Origin: Dromiciops gliroides
Lineage: Eukaryota; Chordata; Mammalia; Microbiotheria; Microbiotheriidae
DNA: 64,000 nucleotides
NCBI RefSeq assembly: GCF_019393635.1
Contig: NC_057867.1
Location: forward strand, 61,641,992 to 61,705,991
Reading direction: 5' to 3'
Shown here: positions 23,441-33,326 of the stretch, piece by piece
Layout: the number at the start of each line of letters is the position of its first letter
How positions within the stretch are numbered: the first letter of the stretch is position 1
Notes under the pieces: generated by a model
The model's input: only the letters and a program-made list of their open reading frames with translations
What the model was told of the DNA's origin: nothing
The model's database searches: none
Position numbers and translations under genes: made by a program

Positions 23441-23640
23441 GGGGCAGAAGTTGAAAACGAGGCAGATTTTGACTTGATGTAAGGAAAAAACACCTCATTC
23501 CTAATCAAGAGAGCCATTTCAAAATGCAATGGGCTTCTTTCAAGAAGTCGCCAGATTTCCTTCACTACATTTGCAAGCAAAGTCTCGGACAACCACTTGT
23601 CGAGTACATGTTGGACTCCTTTGGCCTCTGAGATACTTGT
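23441..23640 (+). mobile_element. CR1/L3 3' end, sense
   Basis: GATTTTGACTTGATGTAAGG, AATGCAATGGGCTTCTTTCA and GGACAACCACTTGTCGAGTA follow the order of a CR1/L3 3' end. It is a useful reference for the related stretch inside every unit of the 44-57 kb array. Confidence 0.6.
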
Positions 23641-23899
23641 AACTGGGGTCATTGGTTCCATGGAACACTTAGAGTCATCTTTGAAACCTCTCTCTCTGCC
23701 CTCAACCCTCCCCCCCCCACACACACATCCAGTGCAATCAATTGGTCCTATTGATTTTAATTCTACAAAATCCTTGTCTTTCTTTTCCTTCCAGAACTCA
23801 CACATACTGAGTTTACAAATGCATTAGATGACTTTAGTAGCAGCAGCAACCAATTTACCTTCAAAAATCTGCAACCTCATCATCAGAAATTCTAACACT

Positions 23900-25200
23900 A
23901 GGTGAGGGTTTTTTTGTTTCTTTGTTTGTTTGTTTTTTGGCCAAAGAGATGCATGAAACTGCATATTATGGAGTGAAGGGATTTAAATCTGCATTGGTGC
24001 ACAGAACACACAGGCTGGTTAAATCACAGCTCTTTTCTAAGCATTTGAATTATAAATGCATCTCACTGGGGCAAAGATTCAAATCAATTTACATTCTCTA
24101 AGCACACGCCCGATGATGGCCAAAGGCAATCCACAAAGTGAGTGATTTGCATGCAGATAATCGAGTTGGCCTTCCAAGGTCAAACAACCACTTGTACACA
24201 CTGTCCCACAGTGGAATGAAGTTTCCTTGTTCAATGTGACAAAACATGACTTCATTCTTCTCAGTGAATGATATCAATTAGGAGGTGAAATGGTTATATA
24301 TTCCATTTCAGGGCAACATAGAGTCTCACAGTTTATTCTGGTGCTATTTTTCTGGTGCTATTCCCTAAATAACCTGGGCTTGGGAAAAAGTGGTAAGGGT
24401 TGGGGGTGGGGGGTGGGGAAGTGTTTCATTAAAGAAACAGTGATACTGTGTGGATAGCTGTCCTGTCTCTTTAAAATAGCAGGATTTTTAAAGAGTCTGC
24501 CTTTCATGTTTGAGGGAAATGCTACAGTCAGTTTGTTTGGGCCAGAATAAAGCTAATTGGGACACATGAGGAGAGACCCTGCTGGGGCCTAATTAGCACC
24601 ATGCTGTAACCAGAGACCTTTCATCTAGCACCTCAAGTTACCCAGGGATTACTATATTACACTTATTAAATTTAGCATGATTTTAGAAAGCCCATTGCAA
24701 TTTCATTAATAAATGTTTTAACAAATCAAGCTGTGTAACTGAATAATGCACTCTATTTTGCTGTTTTACTGAAATATTTAAGGCACTATTGACTCAGATG
24801 AAGGGACAGGGCAGCTTTCTGCTCCCCTCTGGCAAAGTGAGAACCTACAACAGTAACTCACATTTGCAGGGCTGTGATGTAGTTGTGGTCCTGCACCTCA
24901 AGATAACTCTAATTAAGTAGTCAAATGGTGGGGTGGGCAGCCACACGCACAAGCAAGGGTTCTTCTGCTCTGTGCCTAAGGAGGGTGCATCATTGGCACT
25001 CTGTGGAATGTCAAGGAGAGAACTGGGACATCCAGAAACTTCAGCCTCTCACCTTCCTAGGCAGATTTTCTCCTGGGCATATGCATGGTACTTTCTGCTA
25101 GAGATTTTAGAATCTCTTTGCACTTCCTATAGCACCTTTATTAAGAGGATCTCAAAACACTAATCTTTACAACACTCTTGAAATTCAGTTCTGTCCTCTT
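23900..25200. promoter_or_regulatory. Candidate conserved regulatory element (repeat-free)
   Basis: About 1.3 kb without recognisable repeats or coding frames in an otherwise repeat-filled window. It has dense developmental-type motifs: an octamer-like ATTTGCATGCAGAT at about 24147, GCCTAATTAGCACC at about 24587, several ATTAA/TAATAA homeobox cores near 24655-24745 and a GATAATCGAG segment. It lies 3-4 kb downstream, on the minus-strand sense, of the CpG-island microprotein gene. Enhancer function is inferred only. Confidence 0.35.
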
Positions 25201-25254
25201 TCCTAAGTAGACAGTGCTTACTTAAAGTGATGAATTGCGAAAGAGGTAGAAGGG

Positions 25255-25430
25255 CTTCTCAAACTTTTTCCACTAGCGATCCCTTTTTGGCGGAGAAATT
25301 TTTATGTGACCCTAGGGTATATAGGTATATAAAATAGGTATACAGAACCTTTGACTGGTGCCAAATTTTTCACGACCCCCACTTGTCCTCATATGGGGTC
25401 GAGACCCACATTTTAAGAATCTGGGCATTA
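25255..25430. repeat. Dispersed marsupial repeat of unknown class
   Basis: CGATCCCTTTTTGGCGGAGA, a run of AGGTATATAAAATAGGTATA, then CACGACCCCC and ATATGGGGTCGAGACCCACA. I recognise the pattern from marsupial DNA but cannot name the family. A MIR-like stretch follows at 25435-25560. Confidence 0.45.
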
Positions 25431-25904
25431 GTTGATAGAATCCAATCTCACCATTTTAACCAAGGGGAAAGTGAGGTCCAGGGAAAGGAAGGGACTGGGC
25501 CAAGGTCATAACTAATTAGATACTGATCGCCTTCAGCATCATTCTGGGTAGCCTCCAAAAGCTAAGAGGTAGCTCTACCTACCATTCCTTCTGCCCTTGA
25601 ATCCCAGAAAGGATTTCTATACAGAAATAATTCCCCAAAATGAAGAGACATTCTACTAAGAGCCTGACAAACAAACATTTCCAATCATAAATTTGCACTT
25701 TCTCCCTCACCATCATTTCTGAATGGATTTTACTTGATCATCTGCAGGTATGTGTTCTGTTTTTTTTCCTAGCCAGTAGTCTAGCATGTATCTATCCTTC
25801 ATTGACAACATTCAGATGAGCCACCAATGCTCATGATTAGATATACACCATCTTCTATTTCATCAAATGTGACAGAAATGTCAGCAATATTACAAAGTAC
25901 TAGA

Positions 25905-26135
25905 AACAGTTGGCACAGTGCATAGAGCCCTGGGCTCTTCCCAATTTCAAATTTGACCTCAGACAGTTCCTAGCTGTGTGACCCTGGGCAAGTCACCTCA
26001 CCCTGTTTGTCTTAGTTTCCTTATCTGTAAAATGAGCTGGAGAAGAAAATGGCCAACCACTCCAGGATCTTTGCCAAGAAAACCCCAAATGGGGTCACGA
26101 AGTGTCTGACAGGACTGAAATGACTTTCACAACAA
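25905..26135 (+). mobile_element. Long-type tRNA-derived SINE
   Basis: TTGGCACAGTGCATAGAGCC, GCTGTGTGACCCTGGGCAAG, TTATCTGTAAAATGAGCTGG, ACCACTCCAGGATCTTTGCC and ATGGGGTCACGAAGTGTCTG. All modules of the longer family are present. Confidence 0.88.
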
Positions 26136-26429
26136 TGACAACAACTATAAACATTGGAGCTGAGGAAGTACTTACTGGATCAAAATGCTACCCCTCCAGT
26201 GGAAGGATAGGACACAGAAAACAGGAACCTAATCATGGAGAAAAGAAAAGGTCTATGTTGTATTAGATATTTAATCACCAAATTTCTCATTTTCTTCATT
26301 TTATTCCTGACTAGACTAGTAGAATAAGCTTTAAAGAATAAAGTTACAAGTTAGTGTGTGGTTTTGAGATGTCTCTATGTGTCTTGACTTATCTGTACTG
26401 ATAAGGCAAGCAGAGATGGCTACTGCATT

Positions 26430-26600
26430 GAGTTCGGCCCATTAAGAGCTGAGTTCATGTTCTGCCTCTCAGAAATGCTGGCTATGTAATCATGTCAAGT
26501 CTCCTCACTTCTCGATGTCCCAGACAATTCTTTAAGACTAAGTTATAGAGGTATTGTCAATCTTGCCAATTAGTAGAGGGAGTTTCCCATAAAGATGAAA
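26430..26600 (+). repeat. CORE-SINE/MAR1-like element
   Basis: Contains GCTGAGTTCATGTTCTGCCT, a degraded GCTATGTAATCATGTCAAGT and the tail AATTAGTAGAGGGAGTTTCC, parallel to the tails at 8.6 and 13.1 kb. Confidence 0.5.
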
Positions 26601-26666
26601 TCACAGGTTTGGAACATTCCCCCCACCCCCACTCCCCACCCCCGACTCCCACTAAATAAATTAAAC

Positions 26667-26668
<2 letters not shown>

Positions 26669-26727
<59 letters not shown>
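26669..26727. repeat. (CA)n microsatellite
   Basis: About 29 uninterrupted CA units, preceded by a C-rich tract (26619-26650). Likely polymorphic. Confidence 0.97.
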
Positions 26728-26730
<3 letters not shown>

Positions 26731-26964
26731 TTCAGTGCAACCTTCTATCTGAGTTTAAAGGACGCTGAAAAAGGAAAACAATCCAGGCTGGTTATAAAAT
26801 GGACACGGATTACTATTGTATATTCTGTGAAGTGGATGTGCTTGCCCACCATAACACAGGAACAGACTGCTCTAGGGGATCTGTGGGGGAAGGGCGAGGA
26901 AGAAGCCGTATTCAGCTTCCGAGATAAACCCTCCAGTTGCAAGCCGGGGTCAGCGATTTAGAGC

Positions 26965-27110
26965 CGGAAGGGATCTCCCAGATATGATCTAGTCTAATCC
27001 TCTCTTTTTTGCAGAAGAGGAAACTGAGGCCCAGAGAGAAGTGACTTGCCTTCGGTCACAAAGGGAGTAAGTGACAGAGATCGAATTGAGCCCCAATTCC
27101 TGATCGACGA
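26965..27110 (-). repeat. MIR-like element at the edge of the CpG island
   Basis: AAGAGGAAACTGAGGCCCAG, GAGAGAAGTGACTTGCCTTC and GAGTAAGTGACAGAGATCG are MIR phrases in antisense orientation. The long minus-strand open frames through here end inside this repeat. Confidence 0.7.
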
Positions 27111-27530
27111 TGCAGTCCGAGCTCGTCCACCGCACCCCTCCCGCTCTGAGCCACATTGGTCCAGCTTCCAACGCAGTCTCTTTCGGGCCAGCAGCCGAAG
27201 GAATAGCCCACAACCAGGTACCCAAGTCCGGGGAAGGAGAGGTGCAGTTGATGCCTGTGGCCACAGGAAAGCCCTCTCCTCTCGGACTAACAGGAACGAA
27301 TGAGCTGTCAAGTGCCCAACAGTAAACTTGGGGGGGGGGCGGGGAGGAAGAAAAATGGAAAGGGAAGTAGAAGGTGGCAGGTTCAGGGCGTTGTATGGGG
27401 AGAACAGGTGAGAAGCTCTGCTCCAAGGGGAGGGGCACGGCTCGGGGCTGCAGGATGGGGGGCAGGCGTGGGCCAGAGGGCTAGGGGCCAGGGGCTGTGC
27501 TACCATACCTGGATGAGGCGGCAAGCGGTC

Positions 27531-27540
27531 CCCTACCTGT
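27531..27540 (-). other. Candidate splice donor after the microprotein stop
   Basis: On the minus strand the sequence reads AACAG|GTAGGG, a good match to a 5' splice site. The exon would end at 27537, about 40 bases beyond the stop codon, short enough to avoid nonsense-mediated decay. A weaker AG|GTGCGC lies right after the stop. The partner acceptor would be at lower coordinates. Confidence 0.45.
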
Positions 27541-27576
27541 TCGTGCCGGAGACAGCGGCCAGCCAGCCTGCGCACC

Positions 27577-27702
27577 TCAGATGTAGTCGTTGTCCACGTC
27601 TCTGCAGATGTACCAGAGGATCACGTAGAGGATGAGCAGGATGGCAAAGAGGAACAAAGCCACGAAGATGGCCTTGGTCACAGGAGACACTACGGACTGC
27701 AT
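27577..27702 (-). CDS. 41-residue single-pass membrane microprotein (putative)
   Basis: The minus strand encodes 41 residues from ATG (27702-27700) to TGA (27579-27577). The start lies in a favourable context, ACCATGC, with A at -3. Residues 1-10 form a short polar lead (MQSVVSPVTK). Residues 11-32 are an unbroken hydrophobic segment rich in Ile, Leu, Val and Phe (starting AIFVALFLFAILL), long enough for one membrane helix. Residues 33-41 are a charged tail, CRDVDNDYI, with three aspartates. It sits in the middle of the window's only CpG island, with a strong splice donor 40 bases after the stop, as expected for a real exon. The size recalls the sarcolipin/phospholamban-like and SMIM classes of small membrane proteins, but I recognise no sequence match and assign no function. 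A non-coding transcript with a chance frame is the alternative. Confidence 0.6.
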   Translation of the reverse strand: MQSVVSPVTKAIFVALFLFAILLILYVILWYICRDVDNDYI

Positions 27703-27954
27703 GGTCCAGACGAGACGAGGTCACCAGGGATTGGGGAGGAGGAAAAAGGGGAGGTGTGGGTGACACCGACAACCCTCATCCAAGCCCCAACCCCGTCTGC
27801 TTAGACTTGGGGGAAACTTAAATAGTTGCTGGAAAAAGCCCGCCTCCCTTCTCGGGGCGTCTGCGCAGTACCCAGCTCCGCGGGGGTGTCTAAAGCATCC
27901 CCCTCCCCACGGAGCCCCCCCCATCTGCTGCTACTCCCACCCCCCATACACTCA

Positions 27955-28175
27955 GTGTTCTAGCCAAACTGATTTCTCTCGGGCCAGTCCGGAACATGCC
28001 CTTTTGCCTTCCTGCCGCCCCCGTCCTCCAGATCTTTCCCATGCTTGGAATGCAACTCCCCCCTCACCTCCGCCCTTGGAATCTCTCCCTTCCTTCAAGG
28101 CCCTGCTCTGGGGCCATCTCCCACAGAAAGCCCTTCCTGATTTCCCAGTTAATAATGCCTAGATCCTGTCCATAA
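27955..28175 (-). repeat. L2 fragment, antisense
   Basis: TCTAGCCAAACTGATTTCTC, CATGCTTGGAATGCAACTCC, CCTTCAAGGCCCTGCTCTGG and AAAGCCCTTCCTGATTTCCC follow the antisense L2 3' region. Confidence 0.65.
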
Positions 28176-28339
28176 TGAGGTGGGGGTAGTCATCAGATAG
28201 CTTTCTTTTTTTCATCTGCATCTCCTACAGTGGACCTAGAGTCCTAGACTTGGCAGATTCCTCATCGATAAAAATAAGGGGGCCCTATTAGGTCTGTAAG
28301 GCTCCTTCAGACCGTAACATTTTGAGTCAATGAATCTGT

Positions 28340-28575
28340 GAATCAAAAGCCTTGGGTTCAACAGCTAATCCCACCTCCATCAATTAATATCTGTGAAACC
28401 TTGGACTTTTGTTCTCCTGTTCAGTGTCTGAGACTGTTCCCATATTTGTAAAGTAGAGATAAAAATCCTTGCACTACCTGCCTCACAGGGTTGTTGTAGG
28501 ATCAAATAAGAAACAGGGTGTGAAAGCGCTTTGCAATCCAAAAATGTTTTATAAGCTATTCTCCACATGTGTCTC
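28340..28575 (+). repeat. MIR-family element
   Basis: GAAACCTTGGACTTTTGTTC, TGCCTCACAGGGTTGTTGTA, GGATCAAATAAG and AAAGCGCTTTGCAATCC are MIR phrases in order. Confidence 0.7.
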
Positions 28576-28714
28576 ACTATGACTCTCCCCTCTCAGGATA
28601 AAAAGTTGCCATTTGAGCCTTGGGGGACTACATTTCAACAGATACAAAAGCTAATGAAGATTACTTTTTGTTTAACTTATTTGTCTTTGAACCTTAAAAA
28701 AGGGGAATAGAAAG

Positions 28715-28925
28715 AATTTATAGAATTTAGAACTGGAAGAGACCTTAGAGATCAACTAGTCTAAAGTCTTCATTTCATCGAGGAATACATTAAGACTGAG
28801 GAATAAATGAAGAAAAGTGACTTGTCTAAGGTCATACAGATAACATGTATTTAACAGTCTGGTTTGAATCTGGATCCCCAACTCCAGATCTAGGGCTCTT
28901 CCCACTATACCACACTGCCTTCTTT
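28715..28925 (-). repeat. MIR-like element, antisense
   Basis: GAACTGGAAGAGACCTTAGA, AAGTGACTTGTCTAAGGTCA, GGTTTGAATCTGGATCCC and CACTATACCACACTGCCTT in order. Confidence 0.7.
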
Positions 28926-28929
28926 TGGA

Positions 28930-29950
28930 AGTCCTGCTTTCAAACAACTGTTCTGTCACATAATTCCTCTTTTCCTCATCTTGAAAGACAAGCCACGCTT
29001 AATCACAATTTAGAGTAAGGTGGGATTTAGCAAGATCTCATAACTGAACCCGGTAGATGTTTTATTCAGCATTTCCCTAGCCTCCAGTGTGTGTCTCTGT
29101 GTGTCACTATGCTAGTTCTTGTCTAGGAGGGCATTATATATAGGTTCAGATTTTGTTCTTAAGGAGCTCATGGTCAAATAGCTGGGAAAAACCCTTTGCA
29201 AACAGTTGTGACATGAGAATGAGTTACATGTAAAGATCCACAAAAGGTCCTAGGGGAAATGGGACAAAGGAGAGATTTCAATCATCTGAGCTTCCTGGAG
29301 GCTGGGACAGACACCTTAGTTGGGCCTCAAAGAGAAGGAAGAGACCTCAGTGAGCGAAAATGGTGGAGGGGGTGAAGTGTCCTTTGAGGGCCTAGAGGGA
29401 TTGACACAGGATGGGGAGGACTAAATAGGAGAGTCAATCATTTTTTCTGTTAAAAAGTTCTGTTATTGATTTTCTTTTCACTCCTGCTTGGTTCCTCAGC
29501 TGAACAAAGTAGAAAAAGAAATAATGCTCTCTAGCTTTCTAGCTTTCTACGACTACAGTAGCAGCTAATCTGTATTCTTGTGGGAAATGAAAATGGTAAT
29601 TTACAAATAGAAATGTAAAAGAGAATAACTGCCAAATATGAAAATGGGGGCTATATAACCCATATAACTTTTCCCTTTCTGTCTGACAGCTAAAAACATC
29701 TTGCTGGCCAGTGACAAGTTGAGGGGAGGGGAAATGGGGTGTAGATGTTTCTTTTGGATACTTCAGAGTTGTTTCTACTTTGACTAACATAATTTAAAAT
29801 TATGAAATTCTCAAAATGAATATTTGAATATGCTGGGCCATATATACATTTTTTCTTTGTATTTAGCTGTGCTACATTTTGTATTCATCATTTTGACATC
29901 TCATCTGCTTTTGTTTCTTTTTATTTCTTTTGTATAGTACATCCTCTGAG
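28930..29950. other. Mostly unassigned sequence
   Basis: 29060-29440 carries faint phrases of the dispersed 'GCATTTATTAAG' family (TTCTTAAGGAGCTCATGGTC, GAGCTTCCTGGAGGCTGGGA). The rest shows no gene or repeat that I can name. Confidence 0.35.
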
Positions 29951-30210
29951 AGTTGTATGGAAAGACTGGACTTCAAGTCAAGAATCCCAGTTGTACAACT
30001 GACTAGTATGGGACTTTCCACAAATCACTTAAACCATCCAGGCCTCAAAAGTTTCCTCATCTGTAAAATGGTTGATGAGAACTCGAGAAGTTACTAACTG
30101 AACAAATGGAGGGAGGACCCATATGGATGAGATCAGAGAGCAAAGTATAAAATAGTGAACTTGCTATGCCAACCTCCTAGTTACTGTCAGGATCAAATGT
30201 GATCATGTAT
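29950..30210 (+). repeat. MIR-like element
   Basis: GACTGGACTTCAAGTCAAGA, TTTCCTCATCTGTAAAATGG and TAGTTACTGTCAGGATCAAA are standard MIR phrases. Confidence 0.6.
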
Positions 30211-30510
30211 GTCAAGTGGTCTGCGTGTGTATATATACCTACACATAGGCCATATAGAGAGAATTTATTAAGGGTTTATGATAGGCCTAGCACAGACCAA
30301 ATTAATGTACCTAAGATAAGAAGGGAAGCAATTGAATGGGATCAAGTTTCTCTGGCAAGGGATTGGGATCCAAGTAATATAAACAAGAAAAAGTCTCTGT
30401 ATGAGTATATACACATATACCCCCAAAGCCATTCCCCAAAAGGTAATCAAAAAATATGCACAAACAGTTCTCAAAAGAATTGGAAAGTAGAAAGAACCAC
30501 ATGATAGAAT

Positions 30511-30931
30511 GCTTCTAATTTTAAAAAATTTATTTTTTCCAATTACAAAAACAAATTTTAACATTCATTTAAAAAAAAAATGAGTTGCTGATGCAGCTAG
30601 GTGGAGCAGTGGATAAAGCACCCAGCCTGGATTCAGGAGGACCTGAGTTCAAATCCGACCTCAGACACTTGACACTTACTAGCTGTGTAACACTGAGCAA
30701 GTCTAACCCTCATTGCCCTGAAAAAAATAAATATGAATTCCAAATTCTCTCCCTTCCTACCCCCCCTCCCGCCCCCACCACCACACTGAGAAGGCAAGCA
30801 ATTTGATATAAGGTTATACATGTACAGTCGTGTAAAACATATTCGCATATTAGTCATATTGTAAAAGAAAAAGCATTGAAGAAAGTCCAAGAAAATAAAG
30901 TTTTTAAAAAGTGTACTTTGATCTACATTCA
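30511..30931 (-). mobile_element. L1 3' end, antisense, with a SINE inside
   Basis: Antisense L1 3' UTR: AATTTATTTTTTCCAATTAC, TCTCTCCCTTCCTACCCCCC, ATAAGGTTATACATGTACAG and ATTAGTCATATTGTAAAAGA. It is cut at about 30932 by an ERV fragment and resumes at 31358. Confidence 0.75.
30591..30740 (+). mobile_element. Short-type SINE in the L1 tail
   Basis: GCAGCTAGGTGGAGCAGTGG to CTCATTGCCCTGAAAAAAAT. A small deletion removes part of the AAGTCACTTAACC motif. Confidence 0.88.
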
Positions 30932-31357
30932 TCTAGCCTGTCTCCCTACAATTGCCAGGCTCCATGAAGCAGGAGCTGTGGTCCAGGTAGGACCATTAGA
31001 CTTTTCATTGCATAACTTCAACCCAGGACATAAAATATATGTAAAGAATATTCAGAGAACCAGTGGAACCCAACCTGCCTGGGAAGGACCTTTTCAGGTA
31101 TTATTGACAACTCCTACTGCCATTAAAATTGGTGAAAAAGACTCATGGATTCATTGCTCTCATGTAAAGCCTGCACCATTAATAGGTGAAGAGATTTCAA
31201 ATAGAGGATACTGTTCATTTATTACCAATTTTACTTACAGGCAATACTCCCATCCCTCTGGGCAGCTTCTCTGCCTTCCCATTTTAGTGCACAGGCTGCT
31301 GAACTATGTCAGTCTTATAATCAGTATGCTTTTAAGAATTGTAGGATGTGGCTAGAA
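30932..31357 (+). mobile_element. ERV pol fragment (integrase C-terminal region)
   Basis: The plus-strand frame 30876-31355 contains about 80 codons that read as the C-terminal domain of a gammaretrovirus-type integrase. Motifs include a FNPGHKIYVKN basic stretch, a W..PF segment and LLTTPTAIKI followed by WIHCSHVKPAP. No LTR, catalytic core, gag or env is attached. The fragment replaces or interrupts the L1 3' UTR on both sides. It is an incomplete old remnant with no prospect of activity. Confidence 0.75.
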
Positions 31358-32450
31358 GTTTTCAACATAAGTCCTTCAGCATTGCCTTAGATCGTTGTAT
31401 TGCTGAGAATAGCTGAGTCTTTCACATTTGAAAATAGTTACAATATTGCTGTTACTGTGTATAATGATCTCCTGGTTTTACTCATTTCACTTTGCAACAA
31501 ATCATATAGGTTTTCCCAGGTTTTTCTGAAACCATCCCCTTCTCATCATTTCTTGTAGCACAATAGAACCCCATCAATTGATGGGCAACCCCTCAATTTC
31601 CAATTCTTTGTCACTACAAAAAGAGCTGCTATAAATAAGTTTATACATAGAGGTCATTTCCTTTTTTCCCTCTCTTTGGGATAGTCCTAGTGATAATATT
31701 GCTAGGCCAAAGAATATGCAGTTTTATAGTCCTTTGGGCATAATTTGAAACTATTCTCCAGAATAGTTGGATCAGTTCGCAACTCCACCAACAGTACATT
31801 AGTGTACCTATTTTCCCACATCCCCATCAACATTTATCATTTTTCTTTTGTATTAGCAAATCTGATAGGTGAGAGAGATGTTGCCTCAGAGTTGTTTAAT
31901 TTGCATATCTCTAATGAACAATGATTTAGAGCATTCTTTCACATGACTATAGTTTTGTCTTTGTTATATCAACTAGTGTTTTTAGTTGATTCTCTAAGTA
32001 TACTACCATATCATCTGCAAAGATAGTTTTGTTTCCTCATTGCCTATTCTAATTCCTTCAATTTCTTTTTCTTCTCTTATTGCTATAGCTAGCACATCTA
32101 CTAAATTATTGAATAATAGTGGATAATGGGCATTCTTCCTTCAACCCTGATCTTATTGGGAAGGCTTCTACCTTATTCCCATCATGCTTGTTGATGGTTT
32201 TAAACAGATACTACTTATCATCTTAAGGAACGTTCCATTGATTCCTTTCTAGTGTTTTAAACAGGAATGAGTGTTCTATTTTGTCAAAAGCTTTTTCTGC
32301 CTCTGTTGAGATAATCATATGATTTCTGTTGGTTTTATTACTGATATGGTTAATTATGCTGATGGTTTTCCTAATATCGAACCAGTTCTGCATTTCTGAT
32401 ATAAATCCCACCTGGTTATAGTCTATGATTTTTTTGTTTGTTTTATTTAG
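31358..32450 (-). mobile_element. L1 antisense: 3' UTR and ORF2 reverse-transcriptase region
   Basis: 31358-31960 is antisense 3' UTR and ORF2 C-terminus. 31970-32450 is antisense RT. The minus-strand frame 32223-32468 reads NQVGFISEMQNWFDIRKTIS and AEKAFDKIEHSFLFKTL, signature L1 ORF2 wording. Short frames and stops show that it is dead. Confidence 0.82.
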
Positions 32451-33000
32451 AATTTTATTTCCCCCCAATTACATGTAAAAACAATTTTAACATCCATTTT
32501 AAAAACATTGTGTTCCAAATTCTCTTCCTTCATCCCTATCCTCCCCCCTTTAAGAAGGGAAACACCTCAATATAAGTTATACATGTGTAGTCATGCAAAA
32601 CATTTCCATCTGTATTCAGATGCCATCAGTTCTTTCTCTGGGGATGAATAACATTTTTCATCATAAGTCCTTCAGAGTTGTCTTGGATCATTGTATTGCT
32701 GAGAATGTCCACGTTATTCATAGCTGATCATCTTACTATTCTTTTTCTTTTTTAATTTTTTTTTTTTAGTGAGGCAATTGGGGTTAAGTGACTTGCCCAG
32801 GGTCACACAGCTAGTAAGTGTCAAGTGTCTGAGGCCAGATTTGAACTCAGGTACTCCTGAATCCAGGGCCGGTGCTCTATCCACTGTGCCACCTAGCTGC
32901 CCCTCAAATGACTATTTTGAACAAGATTTTAATTGAAACCAATGCATAGCTGCTCCTCTTACTATTCTAAGATGTATTGTTGTTACTTTGTAAAAAGTAC
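32451..33000 (-). mobile_element. Second antisense L1 3' end
   Basis: TTTATTTCCCCCCAATTACA begins a new antisense L1 tail, followed by CTCCCCCCTTTAAGAAGGGA, GTTATACATGTGTAGTCATG and CATAAGTCCTTCAGAGTTGT. It is interrupted by the SINE at 32746-32903. Confidence 0.7.
32746..32903 (-). mobile_element. Short-type SINE, antisense
   Basis: Poly(T) start, AGTGAGGCAATTGGGGTTAA, end ACCTAGCTGCCCC. Near consensus. Confidence 0.92.
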
Positions 33001-33006
33001 ATTACT

Positions 33007-33161
33007 GGGGGCAGCTAGGTGGCGCAGAGGATAGAGCACCAGCCCTGGAGTCAGGAGTACCTGAGTTCAAATCCGGTCTCAGACACTTAACGCTTACTAG
33101 CTGTGTGACCCTGGGCAAGTCACTTAACCCCCATTGCCCCACCAAAAAAAAAAAAAAAAAA
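33007..33161 (+). mobile_element. Short-type SINE (first of a tandem pair)
   Basis: Full SINE with a pure A tail. AAAAAGTACATTACTGGG precedes it and recurs between the two SINEs, and AAAAGTACATTTTA follows the second. The two therefore entered the same target one after the other. Confidence 0.92.
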
Positions 33162-33172
33162 GTACATTACTG

Positions 33173-33326
33173 GGGGGCCAGCTAGGTGGCGCAGTAGATA
33201 AAGCACTGGCCCTGGATTCTGGAGGAGCTGAGTTCAAATATGGCCTCAGACACTTGACACTTACTAGCTGTGTGACTCTGGGCAAGTCACTTAACCCTCA
33301 TTACCCTGCAAAAGAAGAAAAGAAAA
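33173..33326 (+). mobile_element. Short-type SINE (second of a tandem pair)
   Basis: GCCAGCTAGGTGGCGCAGTA to a mixed AAAAGAAGAAAAGAAAAG tail, sharing the target sequence with its neighbour. Confidence 0.92.

Larger units (their letters stand above)
27111..27950 (-). promoter_or_regulatory. CpG island, probable promoter of the minus-strand microprotein gene
   Basis: GC-rich sequence with many CpGs (for example CTTCTCGGGGCGTCTGCGCA and CCAGCTCCGCGGGGGTGTC on the plus strand near 27850-27890). It is surrounded by AT-rich DNA. It is the only clear CpG island in the window, and it encloses the 41-codon frame and a splice donor, both on the minus strand. No TATA box is seen. GC-rich runs (GGGGGGGGGCGGGGAGG at 27330-27346) are candidate Sp1-type sites. 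The exact start of transcription cannot be placed. Confidence 0.6.

Noticed and set aside
23425..23805. 126-codon minus-strand frame
   Set aside because: It overlaps an antisense MIR end and the sense CR1 3' end, so it is a frame through repeats.
26994..27575. 193-codon minus-strand open frame, plus others of 149, 111 and 85 codons, in the CpG island
   Set aside because: High GC content suppresses stops. The long minus-strand frame starts 2 bases after the microprotein stop and ends inside a MIR repeat. It is proline- and arginine-rich without domain features, and frames are open on both strands.
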